Assembly: GCF_005503555.1 (NCBI RefSeq)
Contig: NZ_SCNG01000002.1
Location: forward strand, 62,001 to 126,000
DNA: 64,000 bases
From: Rudaea sp. 3F27F6
Lineage (GTDB): Bacteria; Pseudomonadota; Gammaproteobacteria; Xanthomonadales; Rhodanobacteraceae
Direction: 5' to 3'
How positions within the stretch are numbered: position 1 is the stretch's first letter; every line of letters starts with the position of its first letter. Made by a program: the position numbers and the translations under genes. The notes beneath the pieces are model-generated. The model was not told the DNA's origin, ran no database searches, and saw nothing but the letters and a program-made list of their open reading frames with translations. Shown here piece by piece: positions 34,162 to 42,785 of this stretch.

Positions 34162-35817
34162 CTATTTCGGCGTCTTCGCCAACTGCGCCTTCTGTGCGAA
34201 CAGCCAGGAGAAATCGGCGCGCAACTGGCCGCTGGTCGTCGTCGGCGTGATGTAGAGGCCGGCGGACGAATGGCAGCCCATGCAGCTTTCGCTCGCGAAC
34301 ACAGAGGTCGTGTCGGCCGGCATCTTCGTTGCCTTCTGATTCGCGGTCAGCCAATGCGCGGCGGGACAGTTCTGCGTTTCTTCCTGGTTGCAGGCCGCCT
34401 GCACGCCGACCTGGAAGTAGGTCTCCATCGTGATGTTGGTCAGGAACACCGGCGTCGGATTGCCGCCGGGCTTGTTCTCGATCGCGCCGGGCAGGCCCGT
34501 TGCCGGATTGGTCGGCGCCACCGACGGTTCGGTCGGCCACTGCGAATCGATCAGTTGGTAGTAGCGCAGCGCGGTGCCGGCCTTGTTGAGCGCGACTTGG
34601 GCCTGATCGTTGAGCGCAACCTTATCGGCCGGAATCGGAATCGCGCGCGACACCTGGGTCGGCGGCGAAGTCGCCCAGCTTCCATCGGCGTTCTGCGCCG
34701 GCGGCTGGTTCGGCACGCAGATCGGGCAGTTCGGATCGAAGAACGACGGCTTGAGCGCGGGGTGAGCGACGTTGTTCACCGATATGTTGTCGACTTGTTC
34801 GAACGTCGACCAGATCCATTGCGGCGAGCTTTCCGATTTGTGGCCGATGTGCATGCCGACGAGGCCGACCTGTACCGGGCACTGGCCGTTGGCCGGCTTC
34901 GAGCCGTCGGGGCATTGGCCGTTGGTCGTCGGCACGATCGCGTCCGTCCACAGATAGCGCGCCTTGTCGTCGGTCTTGGCGAGAATGCGCCAGGCGAGCT
35001 TCAACTCCCAGGAGCCGCTGCCGTCCTTGACGTCGACGCCGCGCGGCAGGTCGGCCGATTTGTCCGGGCTGCCGCCGGTGAACGCGATCTGGCCGTTGAT
35101 GTTGTAGAGCTTGTTGTTGCAGATGTAGCCGACTTCGTTCGGGTCCATCTGGATTTCATAGAACACGAAGTTGCCGTTCTGGTCGATCAGCGGCGCGGTG
35201 AACGCCTGCGTGATCTCGCTCAGGTCCTGCGCATGCCTGCGCTTGGCGTCGGCTTTGGTCAGCGGGCTGCGGTCGCCGACGGCGGAGATGTTGCCGAGCA
35301 GGCGGACGCGGCGTTTGTCGAAATCCTTCGGCAGCGCGAACGGCTTGAGATCGCGCGCCGCCGGCAGATTCACGTCGCGGGTCAGGGAATACGCCTGCAC
35401 ACCATTGTTTTTCTTGTAGCACGCGACGGGTTCACCGCCGTCTTCGCGGAAGATGTTCGTGCTCTCGTACCACGTGGTCCATTTCGGCGCACCGAAGCTC
35501 GTGTCGTTGATCGAAGGCGCGAACTCGCCCTTGTTGTTGGTCGGCCAATTCAAGGCAAGGAATGCCTGCCACGACCACAGATCGAACGCGCGCTGCACGT
35601 CGGCGAACTTCTTCTCGGCTTCGAGCTTCTTCTTCAGCGCCACATCGACGTCGCCCGGCAATTGGGTCGACAGCGCCGGATTGAAATTCGGGAAGTCGGC
35701 GAGGTATTGCGGGGCCGATGCGGACGGCGCGGCCGACAGCGTCTGCGGGCTCGTCGTGAGCAAGGTCAGGGCGCAGGCGGCAGCCAATCGTGCGGAAAGC
35801 CATAGCTTGTTGGTCAT
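34162..35817 (-). CDS. Exported protein with one C-terminal c-type heme motif
   Basis: 551 residues from the ATG at 35817. The signal peptide LAAACALTLLTTSPQTLSAA lies at about 10-29. The bulk is an unrecognised domain with family-like features such as FDLWSWQAFLALNWP and WKLAW-type aromatic patches (in SGSWELKLAWRILAK). A single CxxCH (CMGCH, 512-516) sits 40 residues from the end, flanked by ESCMGCHSSA. Such a heme would be attached in the periplasm by the Ccm system. As first gene of the tyrosinase/LodA operon, it could pass electrons from, or to, the oxidases, but no partner is evident from sequence. Proteins of this architecture are usually annotated as hypothetical or cytochrome c family. 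Confidence 0.75.
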   Translation of the reverse strand: MTNKLWLSARLAAACALTLLTTSPQTLSAAPSASAPQYLADFPNFNPALSTQLPGDVDVALKKKLEAEKKFADVQRAFDLWSWQAFLALNWPTNNKGEFAPSINDTSFGAPKWTTWYESTNIFREDGGEPVACYKKNNGVQAYSLTRDVNLPAARDLKPFALPKDFDKRRVRLLGNISAVGDRSPLTKADAKRRHAQDLSEITQAFTAPLIDQNGNFVFYEIQMDPNEVGYICNNKLYNINGQIAFTGGSPDKSADLPRGVDVKDGSGSWELKLAWRILAKTDDKARYLWTDAIVPTTNGQCPDGSKPANGQCPVQVGLVGMHIGHKSESSPQWIWSTFEQVDNISVNNVAHPALKPSFFDPNCPICVPNQPPAQNADGSWATSPPTQVSRAIPIPADKVALNDQAQVALNKAGTALRYYQLIDSQWPTEPSVAPTNPATGLPGAIENKPGGNPTPVFLTNITMETYFQVGVQAACNQEETQNCPAAHWLTANQKATKMPADTTSVFASESCMGCHSSAGLYITPTTTSGQLRADFSWLFAQKAQLAKTPK

Positions 35818-36074
35818 GGATAGTCCTTGAAGAGCGGATGCGGGAAGAAGCCGAAACGACAACTGCAGGAACCACTTTCAATCAACGCTGAAAAAAGCAA
35901 GGAACACCGCGGACGACACTGTTGCAGAACGGATGTGCGACCAGGCTGTGCCGGTACCGACGCGCGCTGCGCTGCCATTCGATATCGATGGCGGAAATCC
36001 GATGCGCATGTGGCGACCGGCAAGAGACGCCCGCGAGCAACCGCTCCGCAGCCGGAAACTCAGAATGTCCTTGA

Positions 36075-36311
36075 GCATTGATGACGAATTTCTTTTAGAA
36101 GAAAAAAGAGCAAGACAGCCCCCTCGGGCTGAGCAGCCCGATAAATTTTTCTTAAAAAAGCCCCCTTACTTCCGAGGCGGAAAAAAACATCTCCGTCCCC
36201 GGCAACACTGTATTTCGTAACGGCAGGCGCTTTCGGATCAAGCAAAATCCTGCGGCGTGAATTTAAATCAAATGCCGTTCACGATCTGCGAATCTCATCA
36301 ATCTTATTCTT
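36075..36311 (-). promoter_or_regulatory. Shared upstream element, copy A (oxidase operon)
   Basis: This stretch aligns with 46928-47160 over about 230 bp in the same orientation relative to an oxidase operon. The core at 36121-36169 has three blocks identical in both copies on the plus strand: CCCTCGGGCTG, AGCCCGATAAATTTTTC and AAAAGCCCCCTTAC. On the coding strand TCGGGCT/AGCCCGA forms a 7-bp stem with loop GCTC; copy B keeps the stem but has a different loop. A second conserved patch around 36263 (TAAATCAAA) is shared too. The core lies about 300-350 bases before the c-heme gene start, so it could be a distal operator or part of a long leader RNA. Confidence 0.7.
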
Positions 36312-36447
36312 GCGAAAAACGTGAGCTAAAACCTGTTTCATACGGCGCAAAAAAATGGTGGTGACAGAAAAATATTATCTGCCCGCCACAAAAATGTAAT
36401 GGAAAAACTTCCCGACCGATCCGCGTCGCCAGGCAGCGAATGAAACG

Positions 36448-36463
36448 AGGCGCTTCAACGCCT
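36448..36463 (-). terminator. Weak terminator after the flavin hydroxylase
   Basis: On the minus strand AGGCG/CGCCT (5 bp) closes a six-base loop, followed by CGTTTCATT. It lies about 15 bases after the hydroxylase stop. The stem is short and the T-tract interrupted, so function is uncertain. Confidence 0.35.
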
Positions 36464-36478
36464 GCAGGGAAAACCCGA

Positions 36479-37981
36479 TCAGATCAATTGCCGCAGATAA
36501 GCCGCGATCGGAGAAATATCCGCGACCTCGGTGGCAAGACCGATGTAGCCGTCGGGGCGGATCACGAAAAGCGTGTCGCGCGTTACGCCATAAGCACGCG
36601 CGGCATGGCCGCCACTGTCTTGTGTCCGGCCGTCGGCGATCGATACGACCTGGACACGTCCGTGGAACTCCCGCTCGATGTCGTCGAGCAAGCCGGCCCA
36701 CGACGTGCCGAAGGCCAGCAGTGTCATGTGCGTGCCACGAAAGCGATCAAACAGGCGGTGCTCGCCTCGGTCGTCGCGAAGCGCCGGCGCATCGGGCGCG
36801 CGATCGCCGGCCTGCGGCCCATGAACGTCGGTGCGGTACTCGCGCGTAAGTCGGCCATGCCGATAGTTGATCCCCAACTGCAGCGTCTGTTCATCGCGAG
36901 GCTGGTCCGCGCGCTGCGTTGCGAGTATGGAGAAATGCAGCTTGGTCGATAAGCCGAGCACCCAGCGCGCCACCGGCATGCGTTCGTCTTCATAGGTATC
37001 GAGCAAGGTGTCGTCGATTCCTCCGACGACCGCAGCCAGCTTCCAACCGAGATTGTAGGCATCCTGGATGCCCGTATTCATGCCTTGTGCGCCCGCGGGC
37101 GAATGCACGTGGGCCGCATCTCCGGCGAGGAATATCCTGCCGACGCGGTAGCGATCGACCATGCGCATATTGGCGCGCCAGCGTGACATCCAGGTCGGCT
37201 CGTCCAGGTGAATATCGCTACGGCCGCTCCGTTCTTCGACGATACGCTGAAAGAGCGCCAGTGAAGGCTCCTCGCTCAAGGCCGGATCGACCGACGCCTG
37301 GAACTGGAACTGGTCGGTCGCCGGCAGCGGCGCGAGGGCGAGAAAACCTTTATCAGTACGCCAGATGTGCCAGTGCTCGCGATCCAGACCGCTGACGCGG
37401 ACATCGCCGACGAGCATCTGGTGCTGATCGAGCGTTTCTCCGTCGAACGAAACGCCGGCGAGCTTGCGCACCGTGCTGCGACCGCCGTCGCAGCCTGCCA
37501 GCCAGGCCGCGCGCGCCGTCTCCTTCCGGCCGTCGGCATGTTCCAGCACAACGGACACACCGTCTCCGTCGTTCGACAACTCGCGCAGCGATACGGCATA
37601 TTCGACGCGACCGCCCAATTCACCCAGCTTCTGCCGCAGAAGATCTTCCACCCGCCATTGCGGGATGATGAGCGAAGAGGCATAGGGCACGTCCGGTCTT
37701 GGCTCACGGCCTTCATGCACGTCGACATCGCGATATCCGTCTGCCGCGTAGATGCGCATGGGCATATGGAAACGTCCACCCGCCACGGCTTGCGATGCGA
37801 TGCCAAGGTCATCGAAAACTTCGAGGCTGCGCGGTTGAAGTCCCTTTCCGCGCGAGCCGTTGAACGGTGCGGGTGCGCCGTCGATCAGGCGAAACGGAAC
37901 CTGCCGGCGAGCCAGCTCGCACGCGAGAGTGAGGCCGGTGGGACCGGCGCCGGCAATCAGGACGGAAGTATCGACAGGCAC
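36479..37981 (-). CDS. FAD-dependent aromatic hydroxylase-type monooxygenase
   Basis: 500 residues from a GTG at 37981, preceded by GGAGAG; an upstream reading adds only basic sequence. Class A flavin monooxygenase motifs are in order: AGAGPTGL near the N-terminus, the DG motif GCDGGRSTVRK near 155-165 and the GD motif GRIFLAGDAAHVHSP near 270. A thioredoxin-like C-terminal domain (about 390-500) ends with FVIRPDGYIGLA, as in PheA/TfdB and antibiotic-tailoring hydroxylases. It would use NAD(P)H and O2 to hydroxylate an aromatic ring. Its neighbours are phenol- and amine-oxidising enzymes, which suggests shared aromatic substrates, but it has its own upstream region. Confidence 0.88.
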   Translation of the reverse strand: MPVDTSVLIAGAGPTGLTLACELARRQVPFRLIDGAPAPFNGSRGKGLQPRSLEVFDDLGIASQAVAGGRFHMPMRIYAADGYRDVDVHEGREPRPDVPYASSLIIPQWRVEDLLRQKLGELGGRVEYAVSLRELSNDGDGVSVVLEHADGRKETARAAWLAGCDGGRSTVRKLAGVSFDGETLDQHQMLVGDVRVSGLDREHWHIWRTDKGFLALAPLPATDQFQFQASVDPALSEEPSLALFQRIVEERSGRSDIHLDEPTWMSRWRANMRMVDRYRVGRIFLAGDAAHVHSPAGAQGMNTGIQDAYNLGWKLAAVVGGIDDTLLDTYEDERMPVARWVLGLSTKLHFSILATQRADQPRDEQTLQLGINYRHGRLTREYRTDVHGPQAGDRAPDAPALRDDRGEHRLFDRFRGTHMTLLAFGTSWAGLLDDIEREFHGRVQVVSIADGRTQDSGGHAARAYGVTRDTLFVIRPDGYIGLATEVADISPIAAYLRQLI

Positions 37982-38154
37982 AGTCTGACTCTCTCCAAAT
38001 TCAATCGTTATTACGGATGACTTGAGCAAGGCTCGCGCAGGATAAGCGCGAGCTTGGCAACGCAACTGAGGTGACCGGATGCGCTTCTATGCTGCGCATC
38101 CGGATTCCACCATTATCGTCGGTAAATTCGCCGGGGAATCACCGATCGATCCGT

Positions 38155-40128
38155 TCAGTGCTGCAAGGCTCCGACATCGATTGCGCCATCGGCCGACGTA
38201 CGCGGCGATCCCGCGTAGTCCAGCAGACCTTGCGCGGCCACGCCTTTATTGACGCCGTAGGCGACTGCCTGCGAATTGGGCGAAATTCTAAAGGGGTATG
38301 GCGCTGCATTGACGAAAAGCGGATCGGCCATCAGCCCGCGAACCGCGGCCTTGCTTCCCTGCTGAAAGCTGTCCAAGGTGAGGTAGGTCGTGCCTTTCCA
38401 CACCCACGTCGCTGCCGAATCGCCGCCGGTGGTGAAGTAGATATTGTTCTCGAACATTGCGGGTATCCAGGCATTGGCGGCATAGCTGCTCAAGAACAAT
38501 CCCTGGTCGTTCGCATAGAAGATATTGTTCGCGACCCAGTTGTCGCTGCTGTTGTACTGGATCTGGAATTCACCCGAGCCCGACGTCGACGTGTCGTTGT
38601 TTACGAAGGTGTTGTTGATCACCGAGCAATACTCCGTGCCCCCTGCCGCCGCCTTGTAGCCACCTATCGACAATCCGGTGACGACGCTGTCCTGGATAAT
38701 ATTGTTGCGCACGGCGATATAGCTCGAAAGTTTGTTTCCATGCTCGCTCGCCAGCTCGATGCCGAGATCCGCGGCGCGGATGCTGTTGCGATCGATGGTG
38801 ATGTGGGTTCCGCCATCGACATAGATGCCGCCGGCCGCGGGCGTGTTGTCGTAAGCCGGGTTTTGCACCGAGGTGATGTTGTAAATATCGTTTTCGGCGA
38901 TCCAGCCGTTTCGCGCTTGATCGTTGACCGGCGCGGTCTTCTCGAGTCCGATGGCATCGATGCCGATGTTGTTGTTGTCGTGAATGGTATTGCGCGTGAC
39001 CTGCCAGCTCGTCACGTTGCCGTTGACCGACAGCGACTCGCTGTAACCTAATATCAGGTCATGCAGCTTGTTGCCGTCGATGATCAGGTCGCTGATGGGG
39101 GTGCGCCCTGTTCCATAGACCGCGAGGCCGAATGCGTTGCCGGCCGAGGTATCCAGCGTCGTCCTGATGCCGTGAATCTCGTTGTCGCGGATCTCGATGT
39201 GATTGCCCGAACCTTCGACATAGATACCGGCCGGCACGCGATCGGCCGAGTCGGACTCGAACTCTTTCAATTCCAGGCCCTTGATGCGCACGTAGCTCAC
39301 GTCTCTCAAGGTGATGAGGCCCTGGTTCCCGGACGATCCCGTCAGTCCGGTGCCGTCGAGCGTGGCCTTCTGACCGGCGATCGATGTGACGGTGATAAAG
39401 CCGGCCGAAGCCGATCCAGACCGGGTCACGGTCACGAGTTCGTTGTACGTGCCGCCTGCGAGCTGGATCGTAGCGCCGGCAGGAACCGTATCGACGGCAT
39501 GTTGGATCGTCCTCCAGGGCGCCTCGGCACGGCCTGTCGAGTTGTCGTCGCCGTTCGGCGCCACGTAGTACACATTTCCACTTTCGGCAGGAGCGGCCAC
39601 CGACGCCAACGTCGTGCCCGAGGACAGCGGGTCTTCTTTCGACACCGCGACGATCGAAGCCTTTACGCTGCCCGGCTCGCCGGCTGGCGCCTGGTAATTC
39701 CCCGCTTCATCGATGGTGCCGATGCTCGGCGCGCCACCGGGCACGCCGTTCACCATCCAGGTCACCTCGCGCGTCGCCCCGCCGACAACGTCGGCGAAAA
39801 ACTTTTGCCGGCCGTTGGCCGGAAGCGAGGGGTTCTTCGGCGAGACGGTCACACTCACCTTGCCCAGCGAAGAGGTCGAGGTCAACGGGAACGCATAAGC
39901 GAAATTGGACGCATCGGCCGAAGATGCGGGCCTTGTCGTATCCGACACGGGAGCAGCGTATACGGCGAAACTGGCACCGGCACCGATACATGCGAATACC
40001 GTCGTTGCGGCAACCGATTTTCCGGTACCGCGCAACGCTCTCGCGACGGCGCCGGTTACACCAAGAGCATGGCGCGCAGCCGAGCCGCGAATGCCGGACG
40101 ATCCAATATCCCGAAAATATAGATTCAT
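38155..40128 (-). CDS. Secreted right-handed beta-helix (DUF1565/pectate-lyase-like) protein
   Basis: 657 residues from the ATG at 40128, preceded by AAGGAAGAG. The N-terminus has a long basic leader with a hydrophobic segment at about 40-60 (TTVFACIGAGASFAVYAA). An Ig-like region covers about 85-160 (VTVSPKNPSLPANGRQKFFADV and NYQAP). Then YYVAPNGDDNSTGRAEAPWRTIQHAVD opens a DUF1565-type domain, followed by many parallel beta-helix coils rich in N-x-I/V repeats (IEIRDNEIHGI, WIAENDIYNI, IAVRNNIIQDS). Such proteins bind or cleave acidic polysaccharides outside the cell. No catalytic triad could be assigned by eye. It ends near the hydroxylase start and shares its strand. Confidence 0.82.
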   Translation of the reverse strand: MNLYFRDIGSSGIRGSAARHALGVTGAVARALRGTGKSVAATTVFACIGAGASFAVYAAPVSDTTRPASSADASNFAYAFPLTSTSSLGKVSVTVSPKNPSLPANGRQKFFADVVGGATREVTWMVNGVPGGAPSIGTIDEAGNYQAPAGEPGSVKASIVAVSKEDPLSSGTTLASVAAPAESGNVYYVAPNGDDNSTGRAEAPWRTIQHAVDTVPAGATIQLAGGTYNELVTVTRSGSASAGFITVTSIAGQKATLDGTGLTGSSGNQGLITLRDVSYVRIKGLELKEFESDSADRVPAGIYVEGSGNHIEIRDNEIHGIRTTLDTSAGNAFGLAVYGTGRTPISDLIIDGNKLHDLILGYSESLSVNGNVTSWQVTRNTIHDNNNIGIDAIGLEKTAPVNDQARNGWIAENDIYNITSVQNPAYDNTPAAGGIYVDGGTHITIDRNSIRAADLGIELASEHGNKLSSYIAVRNNIIQDSVVTGLSIGGYKAAAGGTEYCSVINNTFVNNDTSTSGSGEFQIQYNSSDNWVANNIFYANDQGLFLSSYAANAWIPAMFENNIYFTTGGDSAATWVWKGTTYLTLDSFQQGSKAAVRGLMADPLFVNAAPYPFRISPNSQAVAYGVNKGVAAQGLLDYAGSPRTSADGAIDVGALQH

Positions 40129-40362
40129 AACTCTTCCTTCACACATTTAGGTTCGGACGATCAACCCTGCACGTAGGCGCAGCCCGTGCCGTGGATTGCC
40201 GCGGCGAATGTACTAAGCGAAGGCTTACTTGAAGCTTATGCGCACCCTATCGGAGCGGCGTTCAATGGCGAGCGCGCGGACATGCAACGCTTATTCTTAT
40301 CGAGCGACCAGTCAGACACGCCGGCATTGGCGGCGCGCGACGGATACCGCTGCGTCGATGCC

Positions 40363-41769
40363 TCAGGGATGCGGCAAGCGCATGGTGAAGCGCAGCACTT
40401 GTTCCGCATCGAGTAGCGCTTCAAGCTCGACGTTCATCGCATCGGCATAGCTCCGCGCGAGAGCGAGACCGAGCCCCGCATGATCGCGTGCGGTGCGCGC
40501 GCTGTCCTTGCGCCAGAACGGCTCGAACATCTGCACGACATCTTCGGCGCCAAGTTCCGGCGCGGAATTTTCGATCGTGATCGTCGTCACCCGCGCGTCC
40601 TCGCGCGAAGCGGCGCGCACTTCGCTGCCGGGCGGTGCGTAAGCGGCGGCGTTATCGACGAGGTTCTTGAGCAGCCCGCGCAGCAGGAGTGGCGGCGCAT
40701 AGCACGTCGCATCGACGTCGTATACAAAACGCAGATTGCGCTGCGGATAACGTGCGCTGGCCGCGGCCCACAATTCATCGAACAGCGAAGCAAGCTCGAT
40801 CCATTGCGGCAGTTCGCGGCCGCTTTCACCGCGCGACAACGCGAACAAGGCGCGCAATGTATCGCCCAGGCGCAGGGCGACTTCGCGCGTGACCTCGGCG
40901 GCGTGTTGCAATCGAGGCAGGTCGTCCGGGCGCAGCAGCGCCACGTCGTTGACCGTGCGCATTTCCGCAAGCGGTGTGTTGAGCTCGTGCGCCGCGTCGG
41001 CGAGGAAACGGCGCTCGCGGGCCAAGGCCATCTGGATACGCCCGACCTGGCGGTTCAAGGCGCCGGCGACGAGGCCCACTTCGGTCGGTCCTGAGGTGTC
41101 GAACTCGCGCGTGCGCTGTTCGATCGGGCTCACTTCGAGATCCGCAGTCAGCCGCGACAGCGGCGCAACGCCGCGGCGCGCCGCCCAGTACGCAACCAGG
41201 CCGGCGAGCAAGGTGAACGCGAGGCCGACCGTCACAAACAATGTCGCCAGATGTTGTAGCGCCGTATCGAGAGGCGCGGCGTCACGCCCGGCAATCACCA
41301 CGACTTCGACGTCTTTGAATCCCGCCGGCGTGGGCGTGTTTTCGTCCCAGCCCCACTGGGCATCCATGCGCTGGCCGGCGAGACGGAACCGGCGCCCGTC
41401 GGCAAGCGTGTGGTCGAGCAAGACCGGCCGGCCGCGCGGATGCGCGAATGACGGACGCCAGTCGCTGCCTTCGAGCAGCGGCGACACTTCGATCGTGTCG
41501 TTCGCCTCGCGGTTCAGCACGATGAAGAGCTTGTCGCCGTGCATACCGAAGTCGGTGAGCACGTCGGTATTCCAGTAGACGCCGATCTTGCCGTCGAGCG
41601 AGACATTGGTGACGTTCGCAATGCTGCGCAGGTCCTCGCGCACTTCGTCATCGAAGTGGGCGAGAAACATCGCGCGCAGAATCAGATACAGCACGACAAG
41701 CCCGAGTGCCGCGCACAAGCCGACGCCGAGCGCCACGTCGCGCGTGACCTTGGCGCGAAGCGTCGTCAT
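40363..41769 (-). CDS. Membrane sensor histidine kinase (OmpR-partner type)
   Basis: 468 residues; its ATG overlaps the response-regulator stop (ATGA), so the pair is co-translated. Transmembrane helices lie at about 12-35 and 175-200, enclosing a periplasmic sensor of about 140 residues. A HAMP-like region leads to the phospho-acceptor His in FLADAAHELNTPLAEMR. The ATP-binding domain shows the N box LVDNAAAYAPPG and the G box GLGLALARSYA. The sensor has no known ligand motif. Placed between the two oxidase groups, it is a candidate regulator of them, perhaps sensing copper, quinone or aromatic compounds; this is inference from position only. Confidence 0.9.
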   Translation of the reverse strand: MTTLRAKVTRDVALGVGLCAALGLVVLYLILRAMFLAHFDDEVREDLRSIANVTNVSLDGKIGVYWNTDVLTDFGMHGDKLFIVLNREANDTIEVSPLLEGSDWRPSFAHPRGRPVLLDHTLADGRRFRLAGQRMDAQWGWDENTPTPAGFKDVEVVVIAGRDAAPLDTALQHLATLFVTVGLAFTLLAGLVAYWAARRGVAPLSRLTADLEVSPIEQRTREFDTSGPTEVGLVAGALNRQVGRIQMALARERRFLADAAHELNTPLAEMRTVNDVALLRPDDLPRLQHAAEVTREVALRLGDTLRALFALSRGESGRELPQWIELASLFDELWAAASARYPQRNLRFVYDVDATCYAPPLLLRGLLKNLVDNAAAYAPPGSEVRAASREDARVTTITIENSAPELGAEDVVQMFEPFWRKDSARTARDHAGLGLALARSYADAMNVELEALLDAEQVLRFTMRLPHP

Positions 41770-42437
41770 TCCGCGCGCAGCATGTAGCCGAGACCGCGAC
41801 GCGTAAGAATCAGAGACTGCTCTCCGCGCCGGTCGATCGCTTTGCGCAACAACGAAACCGCGGCTTCGACCGCGTTGCTCGATAGCTCCGCGCCGTCGTC
41901 GTACAGATGCTCTTCGATATCGCGCGGACTGACTACTTCTCCACGGCGCCGCGCGAGATACTCGAGCAAAGCGTATTCGCGCGGCCGCAGCGCAATGTCG
42001 ACGCCGTCGCGCCGGACCTGCTTGGTCGAGGTGTCGATACTGAGGCTGCCGACGGCGATCGTGCTGGCCGGTTGGGCATAGCGCCGGCGCACGAGCGCGC
42101 GTACGCGTGCAAGCAACTCGTCGAAGTCGAACGGTTTGACCAGGTAGTCGTCGGCGCCGAGATCCAATGCGGTGATGCGGTCCATCATCGCGCCGAGCGC
42201 AGTCAGCACGAGGATCGTCGCAGGCCGCCCGCGCGCCCGCACCTCGCGGATCAAGTCGAAGCCATGCCGCTTCGGCAGCAGCGCGTCGACGATCAAAAGA
42301 TCGTAGTCGACTTCGCTGGCCGCCCACAGTCCTTCTTCACCGTCGGCTGCGGCGTCGACCGCGTAGCCGGCATCGCGCAAACCGAGCACGAGGTTTTCAC
42401 GCAGGATCAGGGAGTCTTCAACGACGAGCAGGCGCAA
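41766..42437 (-). CDS. OmpR/PhoB-family response regulator
   Basis: 223 residues, starting at TTG. The receiver domain has the acidic pair Glu7-Asp8, phospho-acceptor Asp in LLIVDALLPKRHG (near 51), Thr in VLTALG and Lys in LVKPFD. The winged-helix DNA-binding domain follows (LRPREYALLEYLARRRGEVV, then SNAVEAAVSLLRKAI and RGLGYML). It is phosphorylated by the kinase encoded by the overlapping gene. Targets could include the conserved upstream elements at 36.1 and 47.0 kb, since the pair lies between them, but no tandem direct repeat typical of an OmpR-type site was confirmed there. Confidence 0.92.
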   Translation of the reverse strand: MRLLVVEDSLILRENLVLGLRDAGYAVDAAADGEEGLWAASEVDYDLLIVDALLPKRHGFDLIREVRARGRPATILVLTALGAMMDRITALDLGADDYLVKPFDFDELLARVRALVRRRYAQPASTIAVGSLSIDTSTKQVRRDGVDIALRPREYALLEYLARRRGEVVSPRDIEEHLYDDGAELSSNAVEAAVSLLRKAIDRRGEQSLILTRRGLGYMLRAE

Positions 42438-42785
42438 AGGGAATCAGCGAAGTAAAAACGAGACGGCAGTCTACCGCATCTGTTTTGTGCTCTTTGAATC
42501 GATCGAAAACGGCAGTTCCAGGCCATTGCTGCGAGCTTGAGCCCGGAGCCGGGCCTGCCGACGAAACCACTCTTCGTCACTTCGCTCAGGCAGACGGCTT
42601 TGGTGCGCCCTGGCGGCGCCCAATCTTTATCACGTCCGCCTCAAGCCAGGGCGAAGCGAAGTCGATCGAAAATCCGACTCCGCTTCATGCCCGACTGCTC
42701 GCGACATTAACTGGCGAAACATCTCTACCTAGAACAGCAGCCGCTGTGGACTGCGCGCACTCTGACCGAGATCAGCCTGCCCGCC
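42438..42785. other. Intergenic region, nothing recognised
   Basis: About 350 bases between the response regulator start and the amine oxidase stop. I see no conserved open frame. Local inverted GC-rich patches such as GCCCGGAGCCGGGC near 42540 could be a terminator or a small repeat, without a T-tract. Confidence 0.5.

Larger units (their letters stand above)
35818..36478. other. 660-bp regulatory region upstream of the tyrosinase/LodA operon
   Basis: No supported gene. The short open frames across it are not conserved when compared with the matching region near 47 kb, where indels break them. It holds the long upstream element listed separately (36075-36311) and a weak terminator for the flavin hydroxylase at 36448-36463. 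The sequence is locally AT-rich (for example around 36340-36400), unlike its neighbours, as expected for a promoter zone. Confidence 0.6.

Noticed and set aside
35878-36245. Short leader-peptide-like frames within copy A of the shared upstream element
   Set aside because: The matching region at 46.9-47.2 kb has stops and a one-base indel that break both frames, so conservation is not at protein level.
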